Of a stretch of DNA of 64,000 bases, positions 47,495 to 59,032 are shown one piece after another (position 1 is the stretch's first letter; the number at the start of each line of letters is the position of its first letter). Below the pieces are notes generated by a model. It was not told the DNA's origin, did no database searches, and saw nothing but the letters and a program-made list of their open reading frames with translations. A program made the position numbers and the translations under genes. Location: assembly GCF_900104175.1 (NCBI RefSeq), contig NZ_FNIX01000003.1, positions 62,001 to 126,000 of the forward strand, read 5' to 3'. The stretch is from Lentzea jiangxiensis (GTDB lineage Bacteria > Actinomycetota > Actinomycetes > Mycobacteriales > Pseudonocardiaceae).

Positions 47495-48856
47495 ATGGCC
47501 ACGAAACGAAGGTTCTGGGCGACCACCGCCGCAGTGGTGGGACTGGTCCTGAGCATGATCGCCCCCGCCAGGGCGGACAACCCGATCGTGCAGCACATCT
47601 ACACCGCGGACCCCGCGCCACTGGTCCACAACGGACGTGTCTACCTCTACACAGGACACGACGAGGACGGCTCGACCTGGTTCACGATGAAGGAGTGGCG
47701 TGTCTGGTCCTCGGCCGACATGGTCAACTGGACCGACCACGGCTCCCCCATGAACCTCACCACCTTCAGCTGGGCCAAGCAGGACGCCTGGGCCGGGCAG
47801 GCGATCGAGCGCAACGGCAAGTTCTACTGGTACGTCCCCGTCGTCACCAAGGCCACCGGACGCCCGGCCATCGGCGTCGGCGTCTCCGACAGCCCCACCG
47901 GGCCGTTCCGCGACGCGATCGGCAGACCACTCGTCGAGAACGGTGAGATCGACCCCACCGTCATGATCGACGACGGCGGCCAGGCCTACCTGTACTGGGG
48001 CAACCCGAACCTCTCCTACGTCCGCCTCAACCCCGACATGACCTCCTACAGCGGCGGCATCACCAGGATCCCGCTCACCACCGCGGGCTTCGGCACCCGC
48101 ACCGGCGACCCCAACCGGCCCACGCTGTACGAGGAAGGCCCTTGGGTCTACAAGCGCAACGGCCTGTACTACAACGTCTTCGCCGCCAAGTGCTGCTCGG
48201 AGTTCATCGCCTACTCCACCGCGCCCGGCCCCACCGGACCGTGGACCTACCGCGGCACCGTGATGCCCACGCAGGGCAGCAGCTTCACCAACCACGCCGG
48301 CATCATCGACTTCAAGGGCAGCTCGTACTTCTTCTACCACAACGGCGCCCTGCCCGGCGGTGGCGGCTTCACCCGCTCCGTCGCCGTCGAGAGGTTCACC
48401 TACAACGCCGACGGCACCATCCCGACCATCAACATGACCACGGCCGGGCCACCGGCCGCGGACACCCTGAACCCCTACGTCCGCCAGGAGGGCGAGACCA
48501 TCGCGTGGGGCAGCGGTGTCGAGACCGAACCGTCGAGCGAGGGCGGCCTGAACCTCAGCCACCTCAACAACGGCGACTACGTCAAGCTGAAGAACGTCGC
48601 CTTCGGCAACGGGGCCAGGACCTTCACCGCCCGCGTCTCGTCCACCGTCGCGGGAAGCTCCGTCGAGGTCCGCTCCGGCGGCCCGACCGGCGCCCTCGCC
48701 GGAACCTGCTCGGTGCCGAACACGGGCGGCTGGCAGACGTGGACCACCGTCTCCTGCGCCGTCAACGGGCTGACCGGCACGCGCGACCTCTACCTGAGGT
48801 TCACCGGCGGCAACAGCTACCTGCTCAACGTGAACTGGTGGCAGTTCAGCGCCTGA
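47495..48856 (+). CDS. Secreted GH43 glycosidase with CBM6
   Basis: The protein has 453 residues. The signal peptide ends APARAD near residue 28. The five-blade propeller (about 30-315) has the base Asp in YTADPAPLVHNG, the pKa-tuning Asp in IDPTVMIDDGG and the acid Glu in LYEEGPWVYKRNG. Family members of this layout are beta-xylosidases or arabinofuranosidases. The C-terminal 130 residues (YVRQEGETIAWGSGVETE..., ending VNWWQFSA) are a CBM6 xylan-binding module. It lies 90 bp after the xylanase and is likely co-expressed to finish arabinoxylan breakdown. Confidence 0.94.
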   Translation: MATKRRFWATTAAVVGLVLSMIAPARADNPIVQHIYTADPAPLVHNGRVYLYTGHDEDGSTWFTMKEWRVWSSADMVNWTDHGSPMNLTTFSWAKQDAWAGQAIERNGKFYWYVPVVTKATGRPAIGVGVSDSPTGPFRDAIGRPLVENGEIDPTVMIDDGGQAYLYWGNPNLSYVRLNPDMTSYSGGITRIPLTTAGFGTRTGDPNRPTLYEEGPWVYKRNGLYYNVFAAKCCSEFIAYSTAPGPTGPWTYRGTVMPTQGSSFTNHAGIIDFKGSSYFFYHNGALPGGGGFTRSVAVERFTYNADGTIPTINMTTAGPPAADTLNPYVRQEGETIAWGSGVETEPSSEGGLNLSHLNNGDYVKLKNVAFGNGARTFTARVSSTVAGSSVEVRSGGPTGALAGTCSVPNTGGWQTWTTVSCAVNGLTGTRDLYLRFTGGNSYLLNVNWWQFSA

Positions 48857-48962
48857 TCCGCACGAGGCGACGTCGTGAACTTACCGTCCCCTCCCCTGCT
48901 CCTCGTGGCCGACGACCACCAGGGGTGCTTCAGCGACCGCGAGAAACCTCTGGAGGACCGAC

Positions 48963-51815
48963 ATGTCCGACCTGAACCGCCGGCAGCTCATGAAGCTGGG
49001 CGCGGGAGTCGTGCTGACGCAGGCGGGGTGGACGGCCACCGGCACCGCCTCGGCGGCACCCGAGGAGGTGCGGGCGGCGAACGACCTCGCGCTCTGGTAC
49101 GACCGCCCGGCCGGCAGCGACTGGCTGCGCGCGCTGCCGGTGGGCAACGGGCGGCTCGGCGCGATGGTGTTCGGCAACACCGACACCGAACGCCTGCAGC
49201 TCAACGAGGACACGGTCTGGGCAGGGGGTCCGCACGACTACAGCAACCCGCGGGGTGCCGGAGCGCTGGCGCAGATCCGGCAGCTCGTGTTCTCGAACCA
49301 GTGGACGCAGGCGCAGTCGCTGATCGACCAGACGATGCTCGGCAACCCGGCCGGGCAGCTCGCCTACCAGCCGGTCGGCGACCTCAGGCTGGTGCTGCCG
49401 TTCGGGACCGCGACCGGGTACCAGCGCACGCTCGACCTCACGACGGCGACGACCGCTGTCAGCTACGTGGTGAACAACGTGCGCCACCGGCGGGAGGTGT
49501 TCGCCAGCGCGCCGGACCAGGTGATCGCCGTGCGCCTGACCGCGGAGACGCCGGGGGCGATCTCGTTCACCGCGTCGTTCGGCTCGCCCCAGCGCACCAC
49601 GACGTCCAGCCCGGACGCCACGACGATCGCGCTGGACGGGATCTCCGGCACCCAGCGGGGAATCGCGGGCACCGTGCGGTTCCTGGCACTGGCCAGGGCG
49701 GTGGCGGAGGGCGGCACCGTCACCAGTTCGGCGGGGACGTTGCGGGTGAGCGGCGCCTCCGCGGTGACCCTGCTGATCTCCATCGGCACCAGCTACGTCG
49801 ACTTCCGCACGGTCAACGGCGACTACCAGGGCATCGCGCGCAGCCGCCTGAACGCCGCGCAGGGCCTGTCCTTCGACACCCTGCGGGCCCGGCACGTCGC
49901 CGACCACCAGGCGTTGTTCGGGCGCGTGTCCCTCGACCTGGGGAGGACCGCGGCGGCCGACCAGCCGACCGACGTCCGGATCGCCCGGCACGCCGGCACG
50001 ACCGACCCGCAGTTCGCCGCGCTGCTCTTCCAGTACGGCCGCTACCTGCTGATCTCGTCGTCGCGGCCCGGCACGCAACCGGCGAACCTGCAGGGCATCT
50101 GGAACGACCAGATGGCGCCGGCATGGGACTCGAAGTACACCATCAACGCCAACCTGCCGATGAACTACTGGCCGGCGGACACCACCAACCTCGGCGAGTG
50201 CCTCCAGCCCGTCTTCCGCATGGTCAACGACCTGACGATCACCGGCGCCCGCACCGCCCAGGCGCAGTACGGTGCCCGCGGCTGGGTCACCCACCACAAC
50301 ACCGACGCCTGGCGCGGTGCGTCGGTCGTCGACTTCGCCGCGGCGGGCATGTGGCAGACGGGCGGCGCGTGGCTCTCCACGCTGATCTGGGACCACTACC
50401 GCTTCACCGGTGACGCGGACTTCCTGCGCACGTACTACCCGGCGCTCAAGGGGTGTGCGCAGTTCTTCCTGGACACGCTCGTCACCGAGCCGAACCTCGG
50501 CCACCTCGTCACCAACCCGTCCAACTCACCGGAGCTCAACCACCACGCCAACGCCTCGGTGTGCGCCGGGCCCACGATGGACATGCAGATCCTGCGCGAC
50601 CTGTTCGACGGCTGCGCCGCCGCGTCCGAGGTGCTCGGCGTCGACACCGACTTCCGCGCGCAGGTCCGCGCGGCCAGGCAGCGGCTGGCGCCGACGCGGG
50701 TGGGCTCGCGCGGCAACGTGATGGAGTGGTTGTACGACTGGATCGAGACCGAACCGAACCACCGGCACGTGTCGCACCTCTACGGCCTGCACCCCAGCAA
50801 CCAGATCACCAAGCGCGGCACCCCCCAGCTGCACACGGCCGCGCGTCGCACGCTCGAGCTGCGCGGTGACGCGGGCACCGGGTGGTCACTCGCCTGGAAG
50901 ATCAACTACTGGGCACGGCTGGAGGAGGGTTCCCGGGCGCACGACCTGCTGCGCTCCCTGGTGACGACCGACCGCCTCGCGCCCAACATGTTCGACCTGC
51001 ACCCGCCGTTCCAGATCGACGGCAACTTCGGCGCGACCTCCGGTATCGCGGAAATGCTGCTGCACAGCCACAACGGCGAGCTGCACGTGCTCCCCGCCCT
51101 GCCGCCGGCCTGGCCGGCGGGCAGCGTCTCGGGCCTGCGCGGGCGCGGCGGCTACACGGTCGGCGCGACCTGGGCGGCCGACGGCGCTGTCACGCTGTCC
51201 GTCGCCGCCGACCGGGACGGCACGGTCCGCGTCCGCAACCGGATCTTCACCGGCACGTTCGAGCTGCGCGACACGACCACCGGCACCGCGGTCGAGGCCG
51301 TGAAACCCGAAGCCGACGTCGCGCAGTTCACCGTCCAACGTGGACACGTCTACCGCGCGACCGGCCGGGGCACCGGCTCGGGACCCGTGGTGCAGCCAGG
51401 CGTGCCCTACCGGCTCGTCGCACGGCACAGCGGGAAGTACGCCGACATCGGCGGCGTGTCCACGGCACCCGGCGCGCTGCTGCAGCAGTGGTCCCCGACC
51501 GGCGGGCTCAACCAGCAGTTCGACTTCCTCGACTCCGGCGGTGGGTACTACCGCGTCCGGGCCCGGCACAGCGGCTTGGTGCTCCAGGTCGCGGGCACGG
51601 CCACGGGCGCCGACGTCACCCAGCAGACCGACACCGGCGCCACGTCCCAGCAGTGGCGCGTGACCGACCAGGGCGGCGGGGTGATCAGCCTGGTCAACCG
51701 GTGGAGCGGCCTCGCCCTCGACGTGTGGCAGGCGTCGGCCGCCGACGGTGCCCGGATCTCCCAGTGGACCCCCAACGGGGCCGAGAACCAGCGGTTCCAG
51801 CTCCAGCCGGCGTGA
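48963..51815 (+). CDS. Secreted GH95 alpha-L-fucosidase-like enzyme with ricin-B lectin domain
   Basis: The protein has 950 residues. The N-terminus NRRQLMKLG...ASAA looks like a twin-arginine (Tat) signal. The GH95 body (about 35-790) starts [29 protein letters not shown]. It contains the catalytic-region segments [29 protein letters not shown] and [11 protein letters not shown], which supply the Asn, Glu and Asp residues of this inverting family. Residues 800-950 form a beta-trefoil with [16 protein letters not shown] and [16 protein letters not shown]95 removes alpha-1,2-L-fucose or related L-galactose from side chains. GAGGACCG is before the ATG. Confidence 0.94.
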   Translation: MSDLNRRQLMKLGAGVVLTQAGWTATGTASAAPEEVRAANDLALWYDRPAGSDWLRALPVGNGRLGAMVFGNTDTERLQLNEDTVWAGGPHDYSNPRGAGALAQIRQLVFSNQWTQAQSLIDQTMLGNPAGQLAYQPVGDLRLVLPFGTATGYQRTLDLTTATTAVSYVVNNVRHRREVFASAPDQVIAVRLTAETPGAISFTASFGSPQRTTTSSPDATTIALDGISGTQRGIAGTVRFLALARAVAEGGTVTSSAGTLRVSGASAVTLLISIGTSYVDFRTVNGDYQGIARSRLNAAQGLSFDTLRARHVADHQALFGRVSLDLGRTAAADQPTDVRIARHAGTTDPQFAALLFQYGRYLLISSSRPGTQPANLQGIWNDQMAPAWDSKYTINANLPMNYWPADTTNLGECLQPVFRMVNDLTITGARTAQAQYGARGWVTHHNTDAWRGASVVDFAAAGMWQTGGAWLSTLIWDHYRFTGDADFLRTYYPALKGCAQFFLDTLVTEPNLGHLVTNPSNSPELNHHANASVCAGPTMDMQILRDLFDGCAAASEVLGVDTDFRAQVRAARQRLAPTRVGSRGNVMEWLYDWIETEPNHRHVSHLYGLHPSNQITKRGTPQLHTAARRTLELRGDAGTGWSLAWKINYWARLEEGSRAHDLLRSLVTTDRLAPNMFDLHPPFQIDGNFGATSGIAEMLLHSHNGELHVLPALPPAWPAGSVSGLRGRGGYTVGATWAADGAVTLSVAADRDGTVRVRNRIFTGTFELRDTTTGTAVEAVKPEADVAQFTVQRGHVYRATGRGTGSGPVVQPGVPYRLVARHSGKYADIGGVSTAPGALLQQWSPTGGLNQQFDFLDSGGGYYRVRARHSGLVLQVAGTATGADVTQQTDTGATSQQWRVTDQGGGVISLVNRWSGLALDVWQASAADGARISQWTPNGAENQRFQLQPA

Positions 51816-51925
51816 CGAACCGGAGGAACGACGATGTTGCAGCAGCACAGCGGGCTCACACCGGCCTCGTCCGCCCCCGACGGCAACACTCGCGCAGCCG
51901 CCTGACCATCACGGGAGTGAAACCC

Positions 51926-53218
51926 ATGCGACAGAACACCATCCACCGACGGGCGTGGTCGCTGATCGCGGCGGCCGCGCTGGTCCTCTCCGGCGCCGGT
52001 GCCACCCACGCACAGGCAGAGGCTCCGGCCGAGCAGACCGTGCTCGCGGGCACCGCCGGCTGCGGCAAGGCCCCCACGCTGCGCAACGGCGCCCACACCA
52101 TCCAGAGCGGCGGCAAGAACCGCTCGTTCATCCTGAGCATCCCGGACAACTACGACAACACCCGCCAGTACCGGCTGGTCTTCGGGTTCCACTGGCTGGG
52201 CGGCACGGCGAACCAGGTGGCGGGCGGCGGCAGCGACGGCGACGTCTACGCCCACTACGGCCTGCGCCGGCTGGCGAACAACTCGGCGATCTTCGTCGCG
52301 CCGCAGGGGCTGAACAACGGCTGGGGCAACTCCGGCGGCGAGGACGTCAGGTTCGTCGACGACATGCTCAGCCGGATCGAGAACGACCTCTGCGTCGACA
52401 CCACGCAGCGCTTCTCGCTCGGCTTCAGCTACGGCGGCGCGATGAGCATCTCATTGGCCTGCTCCCGTCCGACGGTGTTCCGCGCCATCGCCGCGATCGC
52501 CTCGCCGGGCGAGATCAGCGGGTGTGCCGGCGGCACCGCGCCTGTGGCGTTCATGGGCATCCACGGCATCAGCGACAACATCGGGTCGGGGCGCGGCCAG
52601 CGCGACCGCTGGGTCCGCAACAACGGCTGCACGCCGCAGAACGCCCCGGAACCCGCGCGGGGCAGCAACACGCACATCACCACCACCTACTCCGGTTGCC
52701 GTACCGGCTACCCGGTGGTGTGGGCCCCGTTCGACGGCGGCCACCAGCAGGGACCGGTGGACGGATGCGCGGGCTGTGAGAGCGGTGCCCGCAGCTGGGT
52801 CAAGAACGAGGTGTGGAACTTCTTCACCGGCGACACGACTCCGAGCCCCACCTCGTTCCGGTTGCGCGGCGAGTCCTCCGGTCGCTGCCTCGACGTGTCC
52901 GGCGCGGGCACGGCCAACGGCACCCAGCTGATCACCTGGGACTGCCACGCGGCCGCCAACCAGCAGTTCACCCAGAACGGTCAGGCACTGCAGGTCACCG
53001 GCAAGTGCCTCGACGCGCCCACCGGCGCCGGTTCCGGTACCAGGGTGCAGATCTGGGACTGCCACGGCGGCGCCAACCAGAACTGGGACCTCGGCGGCGG
53101 CACGGCCGTCAACGTCCAAACAGGACTGTGTCTGACCTCCGGCGGCACGGGCAACGGCGCGGCCGTCACCCTGGCCACCTGCCGGGGCAGCGCCGACCAG
53201 CGCTGGGCCAAAGCCTGA
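51926..53218 (+). CDS. Secreted CE1/PHB-depolymerase-like esterase with ricin-B lectin domain
   Basis: The protein has 430 residues from ATG 51926. The signal peptide is about 32 residues long. The alpha/beta hydrolase domain (about 45-305) has the oxyanion strand VFGFHWLGG, the nucleophile serine in GFSYGGAMS and the late DGGHQQGP histidine. It resembles feruloyl/acetyl esterases of the LpqC class. Several cysteines (CGKAP, DLCVD, SGCAGG, GCRTG, CAGC) suggest disulphides, fitting secretion. A C-terminal beta-trefoil (about 310-430) has SGRCLDVSGAGTANGT and repeated NQxW/F ends. It would strip acyl groups from hemicellulose, completing the gene set. Confidence 0.9.
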   Translation: MRQNTIHRRAWSLIAAAALVLSGAGATHAQAEAPAEQTVLAGTAGCGKAPTLRNGAHTIQSGGKNRSFILSIPDNYDNTRQYRLVFGFHWLGGTANQVAGGGSDGDVYAHYGLRRLANNSAIFVAPQGLNNGWGNSGGEDVRFVDDMLSRIENDLCVDTTQRFSLGFSYGGAMSISLACSRPTVFRAIAAIASPGEISGCAGGTAPVAFMGIHGISDNIGSGRGQRDRWVRNNGCTPQNAPEPARGSNTHITTTYSGCRTGYPVVWAPFDGGHQQGPVDGCAGCESGARSWVKNEVWNFFTGDTTPSPTSFRLRGESSGRCLDVSGAGTANGTQLITWDCHAAANQQFTQNGQALQVTGKCLDAPTGAGSGTRVQIWDCHGGANQNWDLGGGTAVNVQTGLCLTSGGTGNGAAVTLATCRGSADQRWAKA

Positions 53219-53330
53219 CGTCACCCGCTCCCGCACCGGACGAGCGTCCACCGGCACACCCCACCCGATCCGCAGGCGCACCCTCCCCGGTGGCGGTCTG
53301 GCGGCGCTCGCCGCACCCGCACGGCGGCGG

Positions 53331-53405
53331 GTGCCCGCGATCCAGTGGTCCGCCACGGGTGGGCTGAACCCGGTGTTCGACCTCCTCGACGCCGGCACCG
53401 GCGGG
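53331..53405 (+). pseudogene. Fragment of a ricin-B lectin repeat
   Basis: In one frame this stretch reads IQWSATGGLNPVFDLLDAG, nearly the same as the [20 protein letters not shown] repeat in the GH95 protein. There is no ribosome site, signal or full domain around it, and a terminator follows at once. It looks like the remnant of a further lectin-bearing gene whose body was lost. Confidence 0.5.
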
Positions 53406-53438
53406 ATGGACGCTCACGCAGCCGTGAGCGTCCATCCC
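53403..53438. terminator. Perfect 16-bp hairpin at the end of the hydrolase locus
   Basis: GGGATGGACGCTCACG (53403-53418) pairs without mismatch with 53423-53438 around a 4-base loop. It lies between the esterase gene (plus) and the DUF1345 gene (minus), ending both transcripts. Confidence 0.88.
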
Positions 53439-53480
53439 CCGATCACGCAGAACCACCCGGCCTGCGGCACCACCGGGCGG

Positions 53481-54104
53481 TCAGCCGCTGATGACGCCGA
53501 TGGCGATGCCGAGCATCGCGGTGTTGTAGATGAACGAGAGCACGCCGTGCGCGAGGATCCGCAGCCGCATCCTGGAGGTGCGCGACTCGACGTCGGAGAC
53601 CGCGAACGTGGTGCCCACGGTGAACGAGAAGTAGGCGAAGTCGATGAAGGTCGGGTGCTCGGTGCCGGGGAACACCAGCACCTTTTCGGGCAGGGCGCTG
53701 TAGTAGGCCTGCGCGTAGCGGTCGGCGTAGCCGAAGTGCAGGATCGCCCACGCCAGCAGCACCGCGAGCACACCCACGGCCTTGCCGAGCGCCGCCGCCT
53801 GGGTGCCTTCCTCGATGAGCACGATGGTCAGGCCGGACGTGATCCCGACGAGGCTGGTGAACAGGGTGAACAGGGTGCCGCTGCGGCGGCCCAGCGCGGT
53901 CTTGACCCACGCGCCCCGGTCGTCTCCCGCCCGCTTGCTGCGGCTGAGGCGGATGACGCGGATCGCGAGGTAGACGACGGCGATGAGGTCCCACAGCGCG
54001 ATCCATCTGGTGTCGTTCACCTCCGCGAAGAAGATGGGGATGCCGAGCAGGGCGAGCGTGCCCTCCAGGATCCGGGACAGCACGATTGACAGCTTGAAGC
54101 GCAT
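53481..54104 (-). CDS. DUF1345 membrane protein
   Basis: This 207-residue protein has about five hydrophobic helices and GAGGAAG before its ATG. The segments VYLAIRVIRLSR, LHFGYADRYAQAYY and TFIDFAYFSFTVGTTFAVSDVESRTSRMR are the conserved core of DUF1345, which includes a motif resembling the pore region of two-helix potassium channels. The function of the family is unknown. It stands alone between the polysaccharide locus and the hydrolase pair. Confidence 0.88.
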   Translation of the reverse strand: MRFKLSIVLSRILEGTLALLGIPIFFAEVNDTRWIALWDLIAVVYLAIRVIRLSRSKRAGDDRGAWVKTALGRRSGTLFTLFTSLVGITSGLTIVLIEEGTQAAALGKAVGVLAVLLAWAILHFGYADRYAQAYYSALPEKVLVFPGTEHPTFIDFAYFSFTVGTTFAVSDVESRTSRMRLRILAHGVLSFIYNTAMLGIAIGVISG

Positions 54105-54227
54105 GACTTCCTCGGTCGGGATAGCAGGGTGGGTCGGCGGGCGGCCGACGTGCGACGCGCACGGCCGAGCGATCCGCTGGCACAGGGACGTCCGCCGGAA
54201 GCGGTGCTGCGGCCTGCCGGCCGCTCC

Positions 54228-54255
54228 GGCCCCGCGACCTCGAGGTCACGGGGCC
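54228..54255. terminator. Hairpin after the alpha/beta hydrolase pair
   Basis: GGCCCCG.GACCT and AGGTC.CGGGGCC pair around CG with a single C/A mismatch, 10 bp past the minus-strand hydrolase stop. Confidence 0.65.
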
Positions 54256-54265
54256 GGGAGAGGCG

Positions 54266-55072
54266 TCAGCCCGCGGCGCGGCGGACGAGTTCGACGACCG
54301 CGTTCGGGTGCGAGACCGCCACGGCGTGCGACGCTCCCTCGACGGTCGCGGTGGCGCGTGAACCCGCCCGGCCGGCCATGAACTCCTGCGCCCGCAGGGG
54401 GATGTTCTTGTCGGCGCCGGCCAGCAGGAACCACGAGGGGATGCTCGCCCAGGCCGGCGTGCCCGACGCCTCGTTCAGGGCGGCGTCCCGGATGGGGCGC
54501 TGGGTGCTGGCCATCAGGGCGGTCTGCCGTGCCGGGACGTCGGCAGCGAACTGCTGCCGGAACAGCGAGGGCTTGATGTAGAGGTCCGTCGAGCCGTCGG
54601 GCAGCGGAACGGGTGCCAGCGTCTCCCCCAGCGTGCTGCCGGGGTACTTCGCGGCGAGCTGCGCCGCGGCCTCACCCCCGGCGGGGGCGAAGGCGGCCAC
54701 GTACACCAGCGCCTTGACCTTCGGGGAACGCGCCTTCACGTTGGTGATGACGGCACCGCCGTAGGAGTGGCCGACGAGCACCACTGGCCCGTCGATGGTG
54801 GCGAGAAGCGTGTCGAGCGCCTGGGCGTCGGAGGCGACCCCGCGCAGGGGGTTGGCCACGGCGATGGCGGTGAAACCCTTGCGCTGCAACCGTTCGATGA
54901 CGGGGTTCCAGCTCGCGCCGTCGGCGAAGGCGCCGTGGACGAGGACGATCGTGGGCTTCTGCCCGGCCGGCGGGTGGGCGGCCACCGCGTTCGAGATGCC
55001 GAACAGGGCGAGCCCCGAGGCGGCGACGAGCACGGCCAGCAGAGCGGTGAAGCGGTGCGTGAGTCTGTGCAT
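54266..55072 (-). CDS. Secreted alpha/beta hydrolase
   Basis: The protein has 268 residues. A signal peptide (hydrophobic core about 8-28) ends near SNAVAAH. The fold shows IVLVHGAFADGASW (oxyanion loop), the nucleophile in LVGHSYGGAV, and a late GASHAVAVSHPN with the catalytic histidine. It belongs to the esterase/salicylate-esterase-like group seen in many actinomycete genomes; the substrate is unknown. It is 9 bp downstream of a second, cytoplasmic alpha/beta hydrolase gene and shares its transcript. Confidence 0.9.
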   Translation of the reverse strand: MHRLTHRFTALLAVLVAASGLALFGISNAVAAHPPAGQKPTIVLVHGAFADGASWNPVIERLQRKGFTAIAVANPLRGVASDAQALDTLLATIDGPVVLVGHSYGGAVITNVKARSPKVKALVYVAAFAPAGGEAAAQLAAKYPGSTLGETLAPVPLPDGSTDLYIKPSLFRQQFAADVPARQTALMASTQRPIRDAALNEASGTPAWASIPSWFLLAGADKNIPLRAQEFMAGRAGSRATATVEGASHAVAVSHPNAVVELVRRAAG

Positions 55073-55081
55073 CTGCGGGTC

Positions 55082-55963
<882 letters not shown>

Positions 55964-55993
55964 CTAGGGAGCGGTTGGGTTCTGCCGCGTCCG

Positions 55994-58744
55994 TCAGCCG
56001 ACGTCTTCGACGTACGTAGTCGTGCTGCGCAGCACCGCGCCGAGCTCGCCGCGGGAGGTGACGCCCAGCTTGGGGAACATGCGCTGCAGGTGCGTGCTCA
56101 CCGTCCTGGGCGAAACGTACAGCCGCTCGCCGATCTCCCGGTTGGTCAGCCCCTGCGCGGCGAGCTGGGCGACGTGCAGCTCGGTCGAGGTGAGCCGGTC
56201 GACGGCGACCGGGTCCTGCCGGGGCGAGGACGTGCCCGCGGCACGCAGCTCCTGACGTGCCCGCTGCGACCAGGCCGACGCGCCGAGCGCGTCGAAGACC
56301 TCGCACGCGGCCTGCAGCACGACGCGCGACTCCGCGGGCCGCCGGTGCCGCCGCAGCCAGGCGCCCAGGGCGAGGTGCACCCGCGCCCGCTCGAACGGCC
56401 AGTCGACGGGGACGGCGCCGAGGGCCTCCCGGTACAGCTGCTCGGCGGTGTCCGGCGGGCTGAGCAGGGCACGGCCGAGGCGCAGCCCGCAGAGCAGGGC
56501 CGGTGAGGGGGTCTGCTCCGCGAGCGGGGCGAGTTCGCGCAGGACGTCCCGCGCCGCTTCGGCGGACTCGCTGCGCACCGCCGCCTCGACCAGTTCGGCG
56601 ACCCCGTAGAAGCGCAGCCACGGGTGGAAGGCGGGGTCGGCCGGCTCGAACACGCGGAGCAGGTGCCCGAAGGCGTCGCCGTAGCGGCCCTGGCAGAGGG
56701 CTTCCTGTCCGCGGGCCATCTGCACGATGGCCAGCGCCGGGCGCGCACCGCCGGGCAGCGCGGTGCGTTCCGCCTCCGCTGCCCACTCCTGCGCGCGCGG
56801 GTCGCCGCAGACGGCGGCGACCTGTGCCCGGATGGCGTGCACCATCGCGTGCACGAGGGGCTGCCCGGTCTCGCGGGCCAGCTCGCCCGCCTCTTCGGCG
56901 GCGAGCTGAGCGGCGCGCACGTCAGCGAGCCGTGCGGCCCCGCCCGCCTGGACGCACAGGGCTCTGGCGAGCATCGACAACCGGCCCCGTGCCCGCAGGG
57001 CGTCGAGCGACCTCGTGGCCAGCCGGCTCGCCAGGGCGGGAGCGCCCATCATCACCGCGGCACTGCCCAGGAGCTGGTCCCAGTCGGCGTCCTCGGACCA
57101 CCGGTCCAGCTGAGCGGCCAGGGACTCCAGGGCGGCGCGTCCGCGCTCGACCGGCGCGCAGTACGCCCGCAGGGCCACCACGCCCGCGTTGTCCGCGTCC
57201 ACGGGCATCCGCTCGGCGGCGACGGCGATCCGCCGGCGGGCGGCCGGCCCCGGCTCGCCCCAGAAGCAGTGCAGGACCGCGCCCCACAGCATGCGCAGGC
57301 CCAGCGCGGGCTCACCGCTGGCGGCGACCTCCACAGCCAGCTCCGCCAGCTCGGCGGTCGCGGTGCCCTCGCCCTGCGCCGACCCCTCGACCAGGACGAT
57401 GTCGACCCAGGCCGCACGGCCCCGGTTCCGCACCGAGAGGTCGTGCGAGCGCGCCTGGCCCAGCAGGTGGGCCGCGGCCTCGCACTGGCCCGACTCCAGG
57501 GCGAGCTCGGCCGCGCGCAGCAGCCGGTCCGCACGCGCGGAGGGGTCCGCGGTCAGCTCCGCCGCCCGCCGCAGCGCGGCGAGGGCCGCGGCGACACCGC
57601 CGCGCCGCAGAGCCCGGTCGGCGGTGAGGACCAGGTCCCGCGCCGCGTGCTCGTCGGGACCGGCGGTGGCGGCCGCGCGGTGCCACGCCCGCCGATCGGG
57701 CTGCCCCTCCAGTTGCGAGGTGAGAGCGGCGTGCGCGGCCTGCCGTTCCGCGGCGGTCGCCGCGTGGTGCAGCGCCGAGCGGACCAGCGGGTGCCGGAAG
57801 ACCATCCCCCACGGCTCCAGCAGACCGGCGTCCACCGCCGGCGCGAGGGCGGCGGTGTCGACCGCCGTCCCGAGCATCCGGCCGGCGGCGGCGAGACACT
57901 CGTCCATCGTGCCGTCGCCGTTGAGGGCGGCGAGGAGGAGAACCGCCCGCGTGTCGGCCGGAAGACGGGACACCCGCGCCGTGAAGGTCCGTTCGAGCCG
58001 CTCGGTCAGCGGCAGCGGCCCCGGAGTGAGCGCGTACGCCCCACCGACCGCCCGCAGTGCGACCGGCAACTCGGTCAACGCCAGCGGGTTCCCGGCCGCC
58101 TCCGCCAGCAGCCGCCGCCTGACCTGCTGCCCCAGGCCGGGAGCCACCGAGTCCAGCAGTTCCCCCGACACCTCGTCCGTCAGCGGGTCCAGGTGCAGCA
58201 CCGGCAGCCCGGCACCGGTCAGCCGGTCGTCGAGGAAGCGGGTGACGGCGACCAGCGCGAGGGGGTCGGACTCGATCCTCCGCGCGACGAACCCGAGGAC
58301 GTCGAGGCTGGCCCGGTCGATCCAATGGGCGTCCTCGACGACCACCAGCAACGGCGCCTTCACCGCCGCGTCCGACAGCAGGGTCAGCGCCGCGAGGCCG
58401 ACCAGGTAGAGGTCCGGCACGGTCTCGTCGGCGAGCCCGACGGCAGCGCGCAGCGCGGCGCGTTGCGGTGCGGGCAGGTCGTCGATCCCGTCCCGCAGCT
58501 GGTGGACCAGCTGGTGCAGGCCGGCGCAGGGCACGTGCTCCTCCGACTGCACCCCCACCGCCGTGATCACCCGCGTCCCGCGCTCCGCTGCCCGCGCCGC
58601 CGCCTCGGCGACCAGCGCCGACTTGCCGATCCCGGGAGAGCCGTGGACGGCCACCGCGCCTCCCGACCCGGAGGCGGCCTGCTCGACGAGGGCAGCCAGT
58701 GCGCGGCGCTCGGTCTCACGACCCAGCAGGGCCCGTCGTTGCAT
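55994..58744 (-). CDS. Large ATP-binding LuxR-family (LAL) regulator
   Basis: The protein has 916 residues from ATG 58744 with GAGAG upstream. The N-terminal AAA/NTPase domain has Walker A GSPGIGKSALV (about 30-40) and Walker B LLVVVEDAHWID. A long helical, TPR-like middle follows. The C-terminus (about 850-912) is a LuxR helix-turn-helix: LTSTELHVAQLAAQGLTNRE, RLYVSPRTVSTHLQRMFPKL. LAL regulators usually activate catabolic or secondary-metabolite genes on binding a small inducer. The target is likely the hydrolase pair immediately downstream. Confidence 0.93.
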   Translation of the reverse strand: MQRRALLGRETERRALAALVEQAASGSGGAVAVHGSPGIGKSALVAEAAARAAERGTRVITAVGVQSEEHVPCAGLHQLVHQLRDGIDDLPAPQRAALRAAVGLADETVPDLYLVGLAALTLLSDAAVKAPLLVVVEDAHWIDRASLDVLGFVARRIESDPLALVAVTRFLDDRLTGAGLPVLHLDPLTDEVSGELLDSVAPGLGQQVRRRLLAEAAGNPLALTELPVALRAVGGAYALTPGPLPLTERLERTFTARVSRLPADTRAVLLLAALNGDGTMDECLAAAGRMLGTAVDTAALAPAVDAGLLEPWGMVFRHPLVRSALHHAATAAERQAAHAALTSQLEGQPDRRAWHRAAATAGPDEHAARDLVLTADRALRRGGVAAALAALRRAAELTADPSARADRLLRAAELALESGQCEAAAHLLGQARSHDLSVRNRGRAAWVDIVLVEGSAQGEGTATAELAELAVEVAASGEPALGLRMLWGAVLHCFWGEPGPAARRRIAVAAERMPVDADNAGVVALRAYCAPVERGRAALESLAAQLDRWSEDADWDQLLGSAAVMMGAPALASRLATRSLDALRARGRLSMLARALCVQAGGAARLADVRAAQLAAEEAGELARETGQPLVHAMVHAIRAQVAAVCGDPRAQEWAAEAERTALPGGARPALAIVQMARGQEALCQGRYGDAFGHLLRVFEPADPAFHPWLRFYGVAELVEAAVRSESAEAARDVLRELAPLAEQTPSPALLCGLRLGRALLSPPDTAEQLYREALGAVPVDWPFERARVHLALGAWLRRHRRPAESRVVLQAACEVFDALGASAWSQRARQELRAAGTSSPRQDPVAVDRLTSTELHVAQLAAQGLTNREIGERLYVSPRTVSTHLQRMFPKLGVTSRGELGAVLRSTTTYVEDVG

Positions 58745-59032
58745 GCCGAACTCTCTCTTCTCCACCGCCACCTGCCGCGCCCGGGACACGCGGAACCTGC
58801 TGGCCCCCGCGTGACTCGCACGAGCCGGACAGGGGACGCGGGCCGCACAACGGCACGCGTGCCGCCGTGGCGAAAGCCGGGGCTCCAGTGCCTGCGGCAG
58901 TATTGCAGCACCACCCCGACCCTTCGACGGGCTTGTTGCTCACCGAGGTGGTGCGCCTCACATCCGGTACCTCCACCGAGGCCACGCCCGTGCACGCCGC
59001 CGCTTCGGCTCGGCGTGGCCGGACGCGAGAAA

